From contig CAVXHV010000004.1 in the NCBI GenBank assembly GCA_963761445.1, positions 1,302,001 through 1,366,000 of the forward strand: DNA of 64,000 nt. The letters run 5' to 3'. This stretch comes from CAVXHV01 sp963761445. Its GTDB lineage: Bacteria > Planctomycetota > Planctomycetia > Isosphaerales > Isosphaeraceae. The translations under genes and the position numbers were made by a program. Under the pieces are notes generated by a model that was given only the letters and a program-made list of their open reading frames with translations, was not told the origin of the DNA and did no database searches. This document shows, piece after piece, positions 46,162 to 59,900 of the stretch. The stretch's first letter is position 1. Every line of letters starts with the position of its first letter.

Positions 46162-47907
46162 CGATCTGGCCCTTTCACCGGGCGGTCACCAAAGTCTGCA
46201 CGAAGTAGATCGTACTTGAGCATCCAGGCAACTGTCGACCGGCCAAGTCCTTTTTCAACGCCGGATTCAAACCAATATTGGTCGAAGTCTGCGATCGAGC
46301 AAGGTGCCAGCGAAAGCGCACCGCGAATGAGCTCCGGATCGCTCACCCGCCGCAAGGGTGCGTGGGTGGCCAGCGGCAGCGCCAGCAGTGTGTCGATCAT
46401 GCCAGCAGCTCCCGGCGAGGCCACGACGCGATCGCTCTCGACCAGGCAACGCGTCGGATAGCCGGCAAACGCCGTTTCGGGCGACGGATAAGCCGCCGGA
46501 CCAGCCGCACCTTGCCACCGCGCACCGCACGCCGCACCCGAGCGCGCACACCCCAGCCGCTCCTCATCCTGACGGCGCCACAGATCTTCATACGCACCGA
46601 TGATCTTGGACCACGCGAATTGCTCGCGCGCGCGCACACAGCCGGCGGCTCCCATGCGCAACCGAAGCGCCTCGTCGCTCACAAGGCGTGTGAGCGCATC
46701 GGCCATCCTTGGAATGTCGACCGCCGTCGCCTGGCTTGCCTCGGCGAGGAAATGGTCATAGTTCAACTCGCCGATCAAGAGCCGGGCCGTGGCGCTGGCT
46801 GTGGCCTCCGAAACCATCGCCGTCGGCACCAGGAACCCGGTGCGGCCGTCCTCGACCAGGTCACGGTAACCGTTCCAGTCGGAGGCGACGACAGGCAGAC
46901 CGCTGGCCATCGCCTCGATGACAGAGAGGCCAAAAGTCTCCTGGATGCTGTCCGACGGCGACACGAATACGTCCGCCCCGCGCCAGACCCAGCGGCGAAC
47001 CCGCGCATCGCGGCCGTCCAGGAACGACGTTCGCACGTCGGGCGCAAATTCGCTCGCTCCCGTTTTGAAAGCGTCGACCACCGCGGGATGCGCAGCCCAG
47101 CCCGCCATGATCAGATGCACGTTCCGGCTCGATGCTCGCGCCGCCAGAGAAACACTCCGATAGATCGGGAACGGATGAGCCTTGGCGTGGTGCGAAAGCC
47201 GCCCGACGTAGAGCACGGCCACCTCGTCGTCCTTGATGCCCATCGCCTCCCGGGCCGAGGCTCGCTCTGCCGGACTGGCGGGACTGTATCGCGACAACGT
47301 CGACTCCCAGCGGAATGACCACCTCCGTCAGAGGCATTCGCGTGCAACCGTTCCGCGCAGGCTGACCGAGTCGTTCCAGCAAGTGTTCCGAGTACGCCGT
47401 GGTCACTTCTCGAACCATCGCCATGACCGCTCGTGAGGTGCATACGAGCGCATCGTAGGGCTCGAACGGCGCGGTGACCAGCGCCCGCAGCAGCGTGACG
47501 GCCTCGGCCGAGCAGAGCGTGTGCGTGACTCCCGTGAGCGAAAAGGCGTGCGGCCGGGCCTGCTGCCTCAGCCACGCCAGCGCGGGGTCCGGCGGCTGTG
47601 GGAAGTGAAAGACTTCCGGCGCAGCGCCCGCGCTCACGGTCTGGTACAGCTCGCCTCGGCCAATCAGCCGCAATGTGCGAGCAGGCTCCGCCGGCCTCGT
47701 CTGCTCGCGCCAGGCCTGCACCAGCGATGCAGCCGAATCCCGTGCGGGAACCACGGCGGCCATCTCGGAAAAAGTGCCGTGTCTCAAGTATGCGTCCAGA
47801 AACGACCGGCCGGCAACCTGACGGCCCATCAGGCCGATCGCGGCGCCGCCGGCCTCGACGTAGGCATCGTCATCGTAGACCAGCGCGACAACCGGCTGCG
47901 AACCCAC
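46158..47907 (-). CDS. GT4-family glycosyltransferase, frameshifted
   Basis: ATG 47907 starts VALVYDDDAYVEAGGAAIGL; the N-terminal acceptor domain continues through LTGVTHTLCSAEAVTLLRAL and DALVCTSRAVMAMVREVTTA. A one-base indel near 47290 then shifts to RYSPASPAERASAREAMGIK. The donor-binding half is typical of GT-B family 4: VAVLYVGRLSHHAKAHPFPI, ADVFVSPSDSIQETFGLSVI and EAMASGLPVVASDWNGYRDL. About 580 residues. It lies 65 bases downstream of the giant surface protein and overlaps the kinase start by four bases, so it may glycosylate surface material under the same transcriptional control (inference). Confidence 0.82.
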
Positions 47908-47972
47908 GGTGAACTTTCGTCAAGAAGAGTACGAGATCAGGAACCCGCGCTCGGAGGCGCCCTTTCCACATT

Positions 47973-50900
47973 CTAACGTTCCTGCTCCCGCCGCCCGAAG
48001 AGGGAGCGGTTGGAAATCTTCCTCGCGGCCGACTTCCTGCTCCGGAACAGGCCCGCGCCGAACCCGCAAAAACCTCCGATCAGGAAGAGATCCGCCGGGG
48101 CTGCGGCGGGCTGCTCCTCACGCCGGAGACGTTCCGGCGCCGCCATTGGGCCCGCCGGCAGCACGGGCGCCCCGCAGCGCTCGCCTTGACCGCGGCGTGT
48201 TTGGGACGAAGACCACCCAGCCAGGAAACGGCGACCTTCAAAACGCCGCGGGATGGTTCCGCGGCGCCAGCAGTGGGAGTGACCAATCCAACGGCCAGCT
48301 CGTCCAGAACCGAGTCGAGCGCCCTGGCGGCTGGGAGCGACCCGGCGAAAGAGTCCACGTGGTCGCCGGCATCCGATGGATCAATCACAAACCGCAAGGG
48401 CGATCCCGTTCGGTCGCTGCCGCGCTGGGGAATGACGACAGTCGAGCCCTGCGCGACCGGCGCGGCCGGTAACGCCTCAAGCGGCGACAGACCGGCAACG
48501 CTCAGGTTGCTTCCCTGACCGACGAACGGTGCGAAGATGAGCGCCGTCGCGCTCGCACCCGCCGCCACCGCGGCTCGCTCACCGCCATCGCCCCTGTCTG
48601 GTTCTGCGCGGTGGCCGAGCCGGCACTCGAATTCGCAATCGGCGTGTGGCCGAGCCCCGCAGTGGCGATGGTAAGAGCATCGAAAACGTTGATGACGTCC
48701 TGTCCGGAGCCGCTGCCTGCGTCACTGCCGGAGAGGGTCGCATCTTGCAATGGGCCAACCGTCGCGCCAGAGTACGGCGTGCCGGCGCCCGAATACGCCA
48801 CCAGGTCACTCACCAGAAGGTTGGCTACCGGCGTGCCCAGACCGGTCACCAGGTTGTAGCCCGTTTCTGCCTCATATCCATTATTGCCGCTGTTCACGAC
48901 GTTGTAATCGCTCTGCGGCAGGCTGTAGAGAGCCTGTTGCACCTCGGTTGGGCTCGCCGAGTTAAGGACCGGCTCACCGGCGGCCGCTCGGCCCTGGTTC
49001 ACCAGGGCGAGAAGTCCCGCCCAGGCCGGTGCGGATACGCTCGTGCCGCCCACCACCTCGAACGGGTTCGCGCCCGGTATGTTGTACGGGTCTGCGATCC
49101 AGGCCCCGGTGTCCGGGTCGGCGACCAGGGCGACGTCGGGAATGGTCCGGGCACCGGTTGATTGCACACCTGTCTGGTACGCAGGCTCGGCTTCAAACTG
49201 GCTGATGCCGCCACCGGAGCCGGTCAACGTGCCGTCTGAGCCGGACACCGCTCCCCAGCCCGCCTCCTGGTCGTATGCCCCGGCGGAAGTGAGATTCAGC
49301 GTTGTACCGCCCACGGCCACCACGTTGGGCGAATAGGCGGGATACTCCGGGTCGGCGGCACCATAATCTCCAGTGCTTGCCACGAACGTCACACCTGGAA
49401 CGTCGAGCTCCGCGTCATAAGCGGCTTCGTCGCCCGCGGAAACGCCTCCCTGTCCTTCGGAGAAGCCCCAGCTCATCGAGACAACCGACACCCCGGGCAG
49501 GCTCGCCGCGGTCGCCACCGCGGCCATCAAGTCCGAAAGCGACTGGCTGTTGGCCTCGACCAGAACGATCTGGGCGCCCGGCGCGATGGCGTGTGTCCAT
49601 TCCACGTCCAGCGATTCCTCGACTTCCCAGTTATCCGTGCCCGGGCCGCTCGGATCAGACCCCGGCAGCGAAGTAGTCTGGCCGTTTTGGCCGACCACCG
49701 TCAGGAACGATGACGCCGGACCGTACTGGTCGTAGAGCGACGGTCCCGAATTGGTGAGCCCGAACTGGGTGTCGAATTCATCGACAGCCGGGTAGATGTC
49801 CGGGTTGTCGTAAGCGTCGACCAGGGCGATCGTCTGCCCGCTGCCATCGTTCGTGAGGCTGCTGATGCCGTACGCAGCCCGCACCTGTTCGGGACTGTAA
49901 GCCACCGTGCCATCGGGCGCCGACAGACCGGCCACGTTGGAAATCGCGTTGCCGCTGAGCGTGATTGTGTCGACCACGAGGGCCGCGTCCAATTGCGCGT
50001 TGCCGCTCTCGACGAGCTGCGCCGACGGCGCATAGATCGTTCCCGAGATCCCCGCCATGGCGTTGCCGCTGTACGTGAGCACCTGCGAATTCGCGGAGGG
50101 CTGGATGAACAGCAAGTTCGCATAAGTGCCGGTCGTCGCCGGAGTGAGCTTGATCGTCCCGTTGCCGCTCAGGTTGATGGCTCCGAACGTCCCGCCAGTC
50201 GATGGGAACTTGCTGCCGGCGTTGTAAATGGTCACTCCCGTGCCGGTCACGCCCGCGTTGCCCGAAACGGCGAAGCCTCCCCCCTCGATGATGTACATAC
50301 CGGCGTTCATCGTCAGGCTGGCATTGCCCGAAACAGCAATGGCGCGTATAGATGCCCGGTTTGATCGTGCCGGTCGAGTTCCCGCTCAGACTGTACGAAC
50401 CGTAGTTCGTCAGGCCGGTCGTGCTGGGGGCGGCGAGTCCGGCGAATGGATCGCCCATCACGGCAGCCGCGGTGACCGGCGCCGGGCTGAAGCTCGCGTT
50501 GCCGCTCTTCGAGACGCCGCCATGCACGTCGATCACCGCGGCGGTGATTGCGGCATTACCACTGACGGAAATGGCACTCGAGGAGCTGGAGTCGACATAC
50601 ACCCCGCCGGTCAACTTGATGCTGGCATTCCCCGATATATTCAGAGCCCCGCCGGCCGTCGGGTCGAGCACGACGATCGACTGCCCCATCGTGATCGTGC
50701 TGGTCGTCACGCTGCTGGTGAGGAAATTCGTGTCGCCGGAATAGGTGACCGTGATGGAATGAGAACCAGCCGAAAGCGCTGTGGTGCTAAACGAGGCCGT
50801 TCCACTCGACAGTGCGACCGAGCCCAAAGTAACGCCCGTTGTGTTGTCGTAGAAACTGGCGCTGCCGGTCGGTGTGCCCGAGCCGGGTGCGCTGGCTGTT

Positions 50901-53900
50901 ACCGTCGCTTTGATGGTCACCGTCTGTCCCATCGAGCCGCTCGTGGTCGAAGCCGTGGCTGTGGTGGTGGTCGCGTCTTTGTTGACCGTGAGAGTGCCGG
51001 CAACATACGCGAACGAGTAATTGGGATCGACCGCCCCACTGACGGTAATCGCATAGGTTCCGGCCGGGCTGGTAGTCGCTGCCGTTGTCGACGCGCTTGG
51101 CTGGGTTGTGAGACTGCTCGCGGTGTTGCCGTTCACGAACCCAGAATAGCTGACAGTCAGAGCCGGGTTGGCCTGCCCGTAGACCTTGGAGAGGCTGTTG
51201 GCGGTGACGGTGAGCGGGGCGGGACTCACAGTGAGCGTGCCGCTCGTGAGCGTCACGTTGTAATCGCTGGCGAGGCCGGTGCCGCTTGAGATCAAGCCGG
51301 TGATGGCCGAGCTGCTGCCGACGTCGGCCGTGGCCGTGTTGCCCGTGCTGCTATAGGCGATGTCCAGGTTCTGGCCGTTGATCCCGGTGGCAATGGTCTG
51401 CGCCAGAGTCGAAAAGCTGTCGACGGTGCCGTAGACGTGGCTGGTGCTGGCGATCGTGTAGCTGAACGCGTATGGCGTGACAGTGAGGTTGCCGTTGGTC
51501 AGCGTCACGCTATAGTCGCTGGCGAGGCCGGTGCCGCTTGAGATCAAGCCGGTGATGGCCGAGCTGCTGCCGACGTCGGCCGTGGCCGTGTTGCCCGTGC
51601 TGCTGTAGGCGATGTCCAGATTCTGGCCATTGATCCCGGTGGCAATGGTCTGCGCCAGAGTCGAAAAGCTGTCGACGGTGCCGTAGACGTGGCTGGTGTT
51701 GGCGATCGTGTAGCTGAAAACGTATGGCGTGACAGTGAGGTTGCCGCTCGTGAGCGTCACGTTGTAATCGCTGGCGAGGCCTGTGCGCTTGAGATCAAGC
51801 CGGTGATGGCTGAGCTGCTGCCGACGTCGGCCGTGGCCGTGTTGCCCGTGCTGCTGTAAGCGATGTCCAGGTTCTGGCCGTTGACCCCGGTGGCAATGGT
51901 CTGCGCCAGAGTCGAGAAGCTGTCGACGGTGCCGTAGACATGGCTGGTGCTGGCGATGGTGTAATTGAAGGCGTATGGCGTGACAGTGAGGTTGCCGTTG
52001 GTCAGCGTCACGCTATAGTCGCTGGCCAGGCCGGTGCCGCTTGAGATCAAGCCGGTGATGGCCGAGTTGCTGCCGACGTCGGCCGTGGCCGTGTTGCCCG
52101 TACTGCTGTAGGCGATGTCCAGGTTCTGGCCGTTGATTCCGGTGGCAATCGTCGGCGCCAGAGTCGAAAAGCTGTCGACGGTGCCGTAGACGTGGCTGGT
52201 GCTGGCGATGGTGTAGCTGAAAGCGTATGGCGTGACAGTGAGGTTGCCGCTCGTGAGCGTCACGTTGTAATCGCTGGCGAGGCCTGTGCCGCTTGAGATC
52301 AAGCCGGTGATGGCCGAGCTGCTGCCGACGTCGGCCGTGGCCGTGTTGCCCGTGCTGCTGTAGGCGATGTCCAGGTTCTGGCCGTTGATTCCGGTGGCAA
52401 TCGTGGTGCGCCAGAGTCGAGAAGGGGTCGACCGTGCCGTAGACGTGGCTGTCGTTGGCAATGGTGTAGCTGAAGGCATATGGCGTGACCGTCAGGTTGC
52501 CGCTCGTAAGCGTCACGCAGTAGTCGCTGGCCAATCCGGTGCCACTCGAGATCCTGCCGGTGATGGCTGAGCTGCTGCCGACGTCGGCCGTGGCCGTGTT
52601 GCCCGTGCTGCTGTAGGCGATGTCCAGGTTCTGGCCGTTGATCCCGGTGGCAATCGTCGGCGCCAGAGTCGAGAAGGGGTCGACCGTGCCGTAGACGTGG
52701 CTGTCGTTGGCAATGGTGTAGCTGAAGGCATATGGCGTCACCGTCAGGTTGCCGCTCGTAAGCGTCACGCAGTAGTCGCTGGCCTCTCCGGTGCCGCTCG
52801 AGATCGTGCCGGTGATGGCCGAGCTGCTGCCGACGTCGGCCGTGGCCGTGTTGCCCGTGCTGCTGTAGGCGATGTCCAGGTTCTGGCCGTTGATCCCGGT
52901 GGCAATGGTCTGCGCCAGAGTCGAGAAGCTGTCGACGGTGCCGTAGACGTGGCTGTCGCCCGCGATCGTGTAGCTGATCGGCGCAGGATTGACGGTGAGC
53001 GTACCGCGGGTGAGCGAGACGGTGTAATTGCTTGCGAGTCCTGTCCCATTGGAGACCGTGCCGGCGATCTTGTAGGTTCCCACATCGGCTGTGGTCGTAT
53101 CGCCGAGGCTGCTGTAGGTGATGTCGAGGTTCTCGCCGTTGATTCCGGTGCCGATGGTGGCCGGCAGGTCCGCCGCGAAGTTGGCGGCGCTGCCGTAGGC
53201 CTGCGTATCGTTGCCGATGGTGTAGCTGATCGCGGCCGGGTTGATGGTGAGTGTGCCGGAGACGTACATGATGTCGTAGTTACGGTCCACGGCCCCGGAG
53301 ACGTCAATCGCGTAGCTCCCGACGTTGCTCGTTGCGGGCGCGGTGCTCACGCTCGGCGCCGTGTTCGGACTTCCGATGACGATCTGGGGCGTATCGTTGT
53401 TCACGAGCCCGGAGAAGGCGAGCTCAATCCCGGGCATGGTGCCGCCGTAGGTCATCGTCACATCTTCGGCGGTGATGGAAAGCGGCGCCGGCGTGACGAC
53501 CTGGGTGACCTCGCTCGACTGGCTTGCGATGTTGTTAGTGTCGCCGTTGTAGACGGCCGTGAGCGGGTAGCCCGGGCCCGCGGGCAGACCGGAAACGTTC
53601 AAGACCGCTTCATCGACGTTGCCCAGCACGAAAAGCGCTGCGGTGCCGACCAGATCGGCCGGATTCACAGCGCCGAAGTAGAACGACACGCTGCCGGTCG
53701 GGTCGTATCCAGTCACCGTGGCCGTCCATATGGCGGACTGGCCGTAGACGATGGACGACGGCGTTGCCACCGAAGTGGTGGTCACGGCTTGCGCGACGTC
53801 GACGGTCGTCACGATGGTGGTTGTTTCCGCGTTCCCGTGGCTGATCGTGACCGTGACCGTGTCGTCCCCCGCCTGGTCGAAGGTCAACTCGGCGTAGACC

Positions 53901-56900
53901 GAGAAAACACCGTCCGCATAGGTGATATTGCCTGTGGTGAAGTTCGGGTCGGACGAGCTGACCGATGCCATGTAGGCTGAGGGGAGATCGGGACCTTCAG
54001 GATCGGTGAACTGCGCGACCAGCACGTTGCCGGTCGGCACGCCCACAACCGCGGTCACTGCGACGGGGCTGGCGGGGACAACCGCCTGGTCGGCGACGAC
54101 GACCGGGTACGGGAACATGATGGTCGTCGTGTCGCCCGCGGCGTCGGTGACGGTCTCCGTGATCGTGTAATCACCCTCGTAAAAGTAAGCGTGGCTGTAA
54201 GCCAGTGGACCGCCCGCTGTCACGGTGAAGCTCGATGTCTGCTGATCACCCCATTGCACGGACACATCAATCGTCCCAGTTGCCGAGTCGTTGAGCTGGC
54301 CGAGATCAAACGATGTGCTCATGCCTTCGACGGCGCTCTGCGGGCTCGACGGAGGCGTGACGTACACCGGGCTCGCGGTCGCCGTGATCTGGATGGAAGC
54401 GGTTCCGAGACCTCCGTCTGTGTCGTATACGTCGTATGTGATGACGTAAATCCCGGCAGACTCCGGTGTGAACATGAATGTGGAATCGGTTCCGTCAGCG
54501 ACCAACGGCCCTTGTGCACTGCCCGCGTTGACGGACCAGTCGTAGGAGTGCGCGTCGGCATCCTCGGGGTCGGCGAATGTGCCGCCCAGAAGGATGCTCT
54601 GTCCGACGCTGATCGTCGGGGAATTCGCTCCGGTTATGGCTACATCCAGATAAGGCGCCTTGCTGATCAGATTGACGGTGCCTGACCCGTAGATGAGGGT
54701 GTCGGCAGGAAGCTGCGCGGCGACGGTGTCGTCGCCGGTCCCGGCGATGATCGTGTCGTCGCCCGAGCCGGCGTACAACGAGTCCCCCGGACCGGCGGTT
54801 CCAGGTGTGGACGCCGGCGTCGTTCCCGCAGAGAAGGTGTACATGAAGAGCTCGTAGTCGCCGGTGAGCGGCTCTCCCAGGGACGCCGACTTGGGGGAAG
54901 AAGTCACCATCGCATAATACGTGCCCGTGTAGGGAAGGGTCAGGTCGATGATCGTCGAGTCGGAATCCTGGAACGAGTCATCGTTGTAGGCGATCACCTG
55001 GCCGGACGAGTTGTAGATAACCAGGAGGGTGTCGAAGGCTCCCTGGTTGTAGTCATTGGGCGCGGTGCCGGCTTCGGCCACGTTTCGCGAGAGCACGACC
55101 GACATGAGCTGGAAGTTGATCAGCGTGCCGGCGTCTGCGCTGAAGGAATAATAGTCGTTGTCGGACCCTCCGCTCGAGTCCAGCCCGAGATAGCCGACGA
55201 CATCCGCGGCGCTGACGTTGAAAACCGTGTCGGCGTTTTCGCCCTCCAGGTCGGTGGTGGGCACGACCAGAGGTGCAAGCGTGATCGGCTGGGCGTCGGC
55301 CACGGAGTAATGCGCGACCAACCTCTTCGTTGGTCGGTGAGCCATCTTCGCCGAAGGCCAGCCCGATCGCCTCGCGTTCGCCGAAGAACGGGTCGTTGAT
55401 CGCATCTTCGAGGGTCGAGTTCACCGAGGCACCTGAGGCCATGATGTGCAGGATCGTCTCGTCGGCGTCGGTGAGGCCGGCATAGGGCGGATTGTACAGG
55501 TTCGGGTTGACTCCGTCGTAGATCCCCGAGCCGATCGGTCCGTACGAGTCTCCATGCTCGAGGCCGGACAGGTGGCCCAGCTCGTGGGCGGCGATCGTGG
55601 CCGAGAGGCCGACGAAGTCGGCGCTCGTCGCGGCAGGCTCGCCGGGACCGCCCAGAAAGTTATTGACGTTGACACCGCCCGAATCGACGGGGACCACCAC
55701 CAGGCCCGCGGACGTGAGGATCGTCGTGCCCGAAATGTCGAGGTCGCGCCAGTCGATCCCGGTGGCAACTCCTCCCTCGAGCCCCACCAGCACCGGGTCG
55801 TTGAAGGTGATTGTGGTATAGGCGCCCGACTGCGGCTGTGTCTGGGTGAAGACGTAGGAGAAGTCGGCGTAGTCGGCCTCCACTTGCGTCTGAATCTCGT
55901 CGCGCTCGGTTTGCGTATAGATGTGCTGCCCGGGGAGCTGGTAGGTGGTGAAGTCGAGATAGACCGTCCGCGTGACGGACCCCTCGATCAAGTTATTGCC
56001 GCCCATTCCGGCGATCGCGTCGTCGCCACCGCCGCCGATCAAGGTGTTGTCATTGGCGTTGCCGATAATGGTGTCGTCGTAGGAGCTGCCCAGCACGCTG
56101 TCGATGCCGAGCGGGTCGGCCAGAGTCAACGTTAGCGAGCCGTCATCGAGTGTTGCCGGCATCACGGCCTGGGGACCAGACTGGCTGAGATTGATCGAGA
56201 TGCCCGCCGGGGCCTGCGAGAAATCGAGCCCGGCCACGCCGCCGTCCTGGGGCTCAAAGATCGTCTGGCTGCCGCTCGAGTAGCTGTTGAAGGCGAAGGT
56301 GTCACTGCGCGCCGCCGCCCACCAGGGAGTCGTTGCCGGTGCCGCCGATCAGCGTGTCGGGGCCGCTCGCGCCGATCAAGGTGTCGTCGCCGGCTCCGCC
56401 CTGAAGGATCGCACTGCCCGAGAAGCCCGAGGCGTCAAGCGTGAAGTTGCCGGTGCCGGCGGCGAGGAGCACGTTCTGGAAACCGCTGAACGTCGAGCTC
56501 GAGCCGGGCAAGCCTCCGCCCGAGGTCGTGAGCATCGAGTCGGTGAGCGTCATGTTCTGCGAGCCGTAATCCATCAGCCACGAGTCGAATCCGCTCCCCT
56601 CGAGCACGTCGTTGCCGTTGCTCGAGAAGATCGAGTCGGTAGTGCCGCCACCTAAGCTCGAGTCGTAGCCCACGCCGCCGACGATCGTGACGTTGCCGCC
56701 GCCGCCGGAGATCGTGTTGTCGCCCGGCCCGCCGTAAATGATGTCGTTGCCCGATCCGCCGGTGATCGAGTCGTTGCCGGTGCCGCCGGTGATCGTGGTA
56801 TTGCCGCTGCCGCCGTAGATGATGTCGTTGCCGTTGCTGCCGAAGATCTCGTCGTTGCCGCTGCCGCCGGTCAAGCGTGCTCGACTAGCGTGCCGCCGAA

Positions 56901-59900
56901 GATGATGTCGTTGCCCGATCCGCCCGTGATCGAGTCCGAGCCCTGCCCGCCGACGATCGTGTCGTTGCCGGTGCCGCCGTAGATCAAGTCGCTGCCGTTC
57001 GCCGCCGAAAATCGTGTCATCGCCCGATCCGCCGGTGATCGAATCGTTGCCGGTCGTTCCCGTGAAATTGATCGTCACGGCGCCGTTTGCGGTGAAGCTG
57101 GTCGAAAGCGTGCCGGCGTACACGATGTCATTGCCGGATCCGCCCGTGATCGAGTCGCTGCCCGATCCGCCCGCGATCGAGTCGTTGCCGGACCCTCCGT
57201 AAATGATGTCATTGCCGGATCCGCCCGTGATCGAGTCGCTGCCGGAGCCGCCGGTGATGGTGTTGTTGCCGTCGCCGGCGTAGATGATGTCGTTGCCTGA
57301 CCCGCCGGTGATCGAGTCGTTGCCCGACCCGCCGGTCATCGTGTTCGAGTTCGTCCCGCCGTAGATGATGTCGTTGCCTGATCCGCCGGTGATTGTCGAG
57401 TTGCCGCCGCCTCCGGTGATCGTGGAGTTGCCGGAGCCGCCGTAGATGATGTCGTTGCCGGACCCACCCGTGATCGAGTCGTTGCCTGATCCGCCGGTGA
57501 TGGTGTTGTTGCCGTTGCCGCCGTAGATGATGTCGTTGCCCGATCCGCCGGTGATCGACTCGTTGCCGGACCCGCCGGTCATGGTGTTCGAGTTGGTGCC
57601 GCCATAGATGATGTCGTTGCCTGATCCGCCGGTGATTGTCGAGTCGCCGCCGCCTCCGGTGATCGTGGAGTTGCCGGAGCCGCCGTAGATGATGTCGTTG
57701 CCGGAGCCACCCGTGATCGAGTCGTTGCCAGTTCCGCCGGTGATGGTGTTATTGCCATCGCCGCCGTAGATGATGTCGTTGCCGGAACCGCCGGTGATCG
57801 AGTCGTTACCTACGCCGCCGGTCATCGTGTTCGAGGTCGTGCCGCCGTAGATGATGTCGTTGCCGGAACCGCCGGTGATCGTTTCGTTGCCGACGCCGCT
57901 GGTGATCGTGGAATTGCCGTCGCCGCCGTAGATGATGTCGTTGCCCGATCCGCCGGTGATCGAGTCGTTGCCGGTGCCGCCGGTGATGGTATTGTTGCCA
58001 TCGCCGCCGTAGATGATGTCGTTGCCGGAGCCGCCGGTGATCGAGTCGTTACCCACGCCGCCGGTCATCGTGTTCGAGGTCGTGCCGCCGTAGATGATGT
58101 CGTTGCCGGAACCGCCGGTGATCGTTTCGTTGCCGACGCCGCTGGTGATCGTGGAGTTGCCGTCGCCGCCGTAGATGATGTCATTGCCCGAGCCGCCCGT
58201 GATCGAGTCGTTGCCGGAGCCGCCGGTGATCGTGTTGTTGTTTGTGCCGCCGTAGATGATGTCGTTGCCGCTGCCGCCGACGATCGAATCGCCGCCGGAG
58301 CTGCCGGTCATGGTGGTCCCCGTGGACCCGCCGTAGATGATGTCGTTGCCCGAGCCGCCGACGATCGTGTTGTCTCCGGATCCGCCGGTGACGGTGGTGT
58401 TGCCGTCGCCGCCGTAGATGATGTCGTTGCCCGACCCGCCGGTGATCGAGCTGTCGCCCGACCCGCCGGTGATCGTGGAGTCGCCCGAGCCGGCGTAGAT
58501 GATGTCGTTGCCCGAGCCGCCGGTGATCGAGTCGTTGCCGCCGCTGCCGGTGATCGTGCTGTTGCCGGAGCCGGCGTACACGAGATCACCATCATCGTTG
58601 AGCGTGATGTTGTCGCCGTTGCTCGAGCCGATGATCTCGTCGAACTTGCCCACCAGGGTCACGACGTCCATGACGCCGCCGCTGGTTGCGACGCACTGGG
58701 TTTGTCCGCTTTCCAGGTTGAGGTTGATCGTGATCCCCACGCTGGAGATCGAGAAGTCGAGGATATTGAGCGCGGTTCCTCCCACCACGAGGGGGTCGGG
58801 TCCGGGGTTGATCAGGAAGGTATCGGTACCGGAGCCCCCATACAGGGAGTCGTTGCCCTGGTTCGAGACCAGCGTGTCTTGGCCGCTCCCGGCCACCAGA
58901 CTGTTTGCGCCTTGCCCGGCGACCAGCAGGTCGTTGCCCGAGCCGGCGAGGAGTGTTTCGTCGCCTCCATATCCGTCGAGCTCGACCGGGCCGGTCGTGG
59001 CCGTCGCGTCGATCAGGTCGTTCGAGCCATAAATCTCGACGACCGTCTGGGCTGTCGCCTGTGATCGCGACCGTCGTTCCGGACTCGGACGCGGGGATGA
59101 CCAGGATCTCTGTGCTGTCGTTTCCAGTGCCGCCTTCGCTGTCGGTCGCCGTCGCGGAGACGGAGAGAGTCGTGAATGAAGCCGGAATCTGGAACGAGAA
59201 GCTCCCCCCCAAGACCGGCAGGAACGAAACTCCGTCCACCGTCAGCGTCCAGCCCAGGGACGCGGTCCCAGGAGCCCCGGGATCGGTGACGACGGCTGTC
59301 AGGCTGATCGTCCCCGCCGGCGGGTTGCCGGCGCTCTCGATCCGGACGACGGGGGTCGAGTTGTTCACGACGATCGACGTGTCGGCCGACGTTGCAGTCA
59401 CGCCGTCCGAGACCGACACCTGGATCACGTCCGTCCCTTCCGCCGGCATCCCGGCCGGATTGTTCAGATACTCGTGACTGGCCGAGTAGGTATAGACGCC
59501 CGGCGCGGCCGAGGCGGCGACCTGGCCGTTCTGGCTTTGCAGGACGCTGGACGTCGTTCCGTCGCCCCAGTTGATCGTGACCGTGTACGGGTTCTGCGTG
59601 CCCTGGTCCGTGAACTGCCCGTCCAGCGTGACTGTGTCCCCGCCGGTGGCAACCGGCGCCGACAGGGTCAGGCTACCCGCTGTGAACTGCGGACCGACGT
59701 CGCTGACCGTGACGCTGGTCTGCGCCGTGCCAATATTGCCCTCTTCGTTGGTCACCGAGGCATGGATCGTATAGCTGCCGGAGACAACGCCGGGAGGGGG
59801 GCTCAGGTAGGTGTGGGGAGGAGATGTGAAACTGTCGTCGCCGGGGCCAAGGACGATCGTGGTGAGTGCCGAGCCATCGCCCCAGTCGATCGCGACCGTG

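Noticed and set aside
50228..53980. Plus-strand frames of 353 and 427 codons
   Set aside because: Antisense to the MBG array. Their repetitiveness mirrors the real minus-strand protein.
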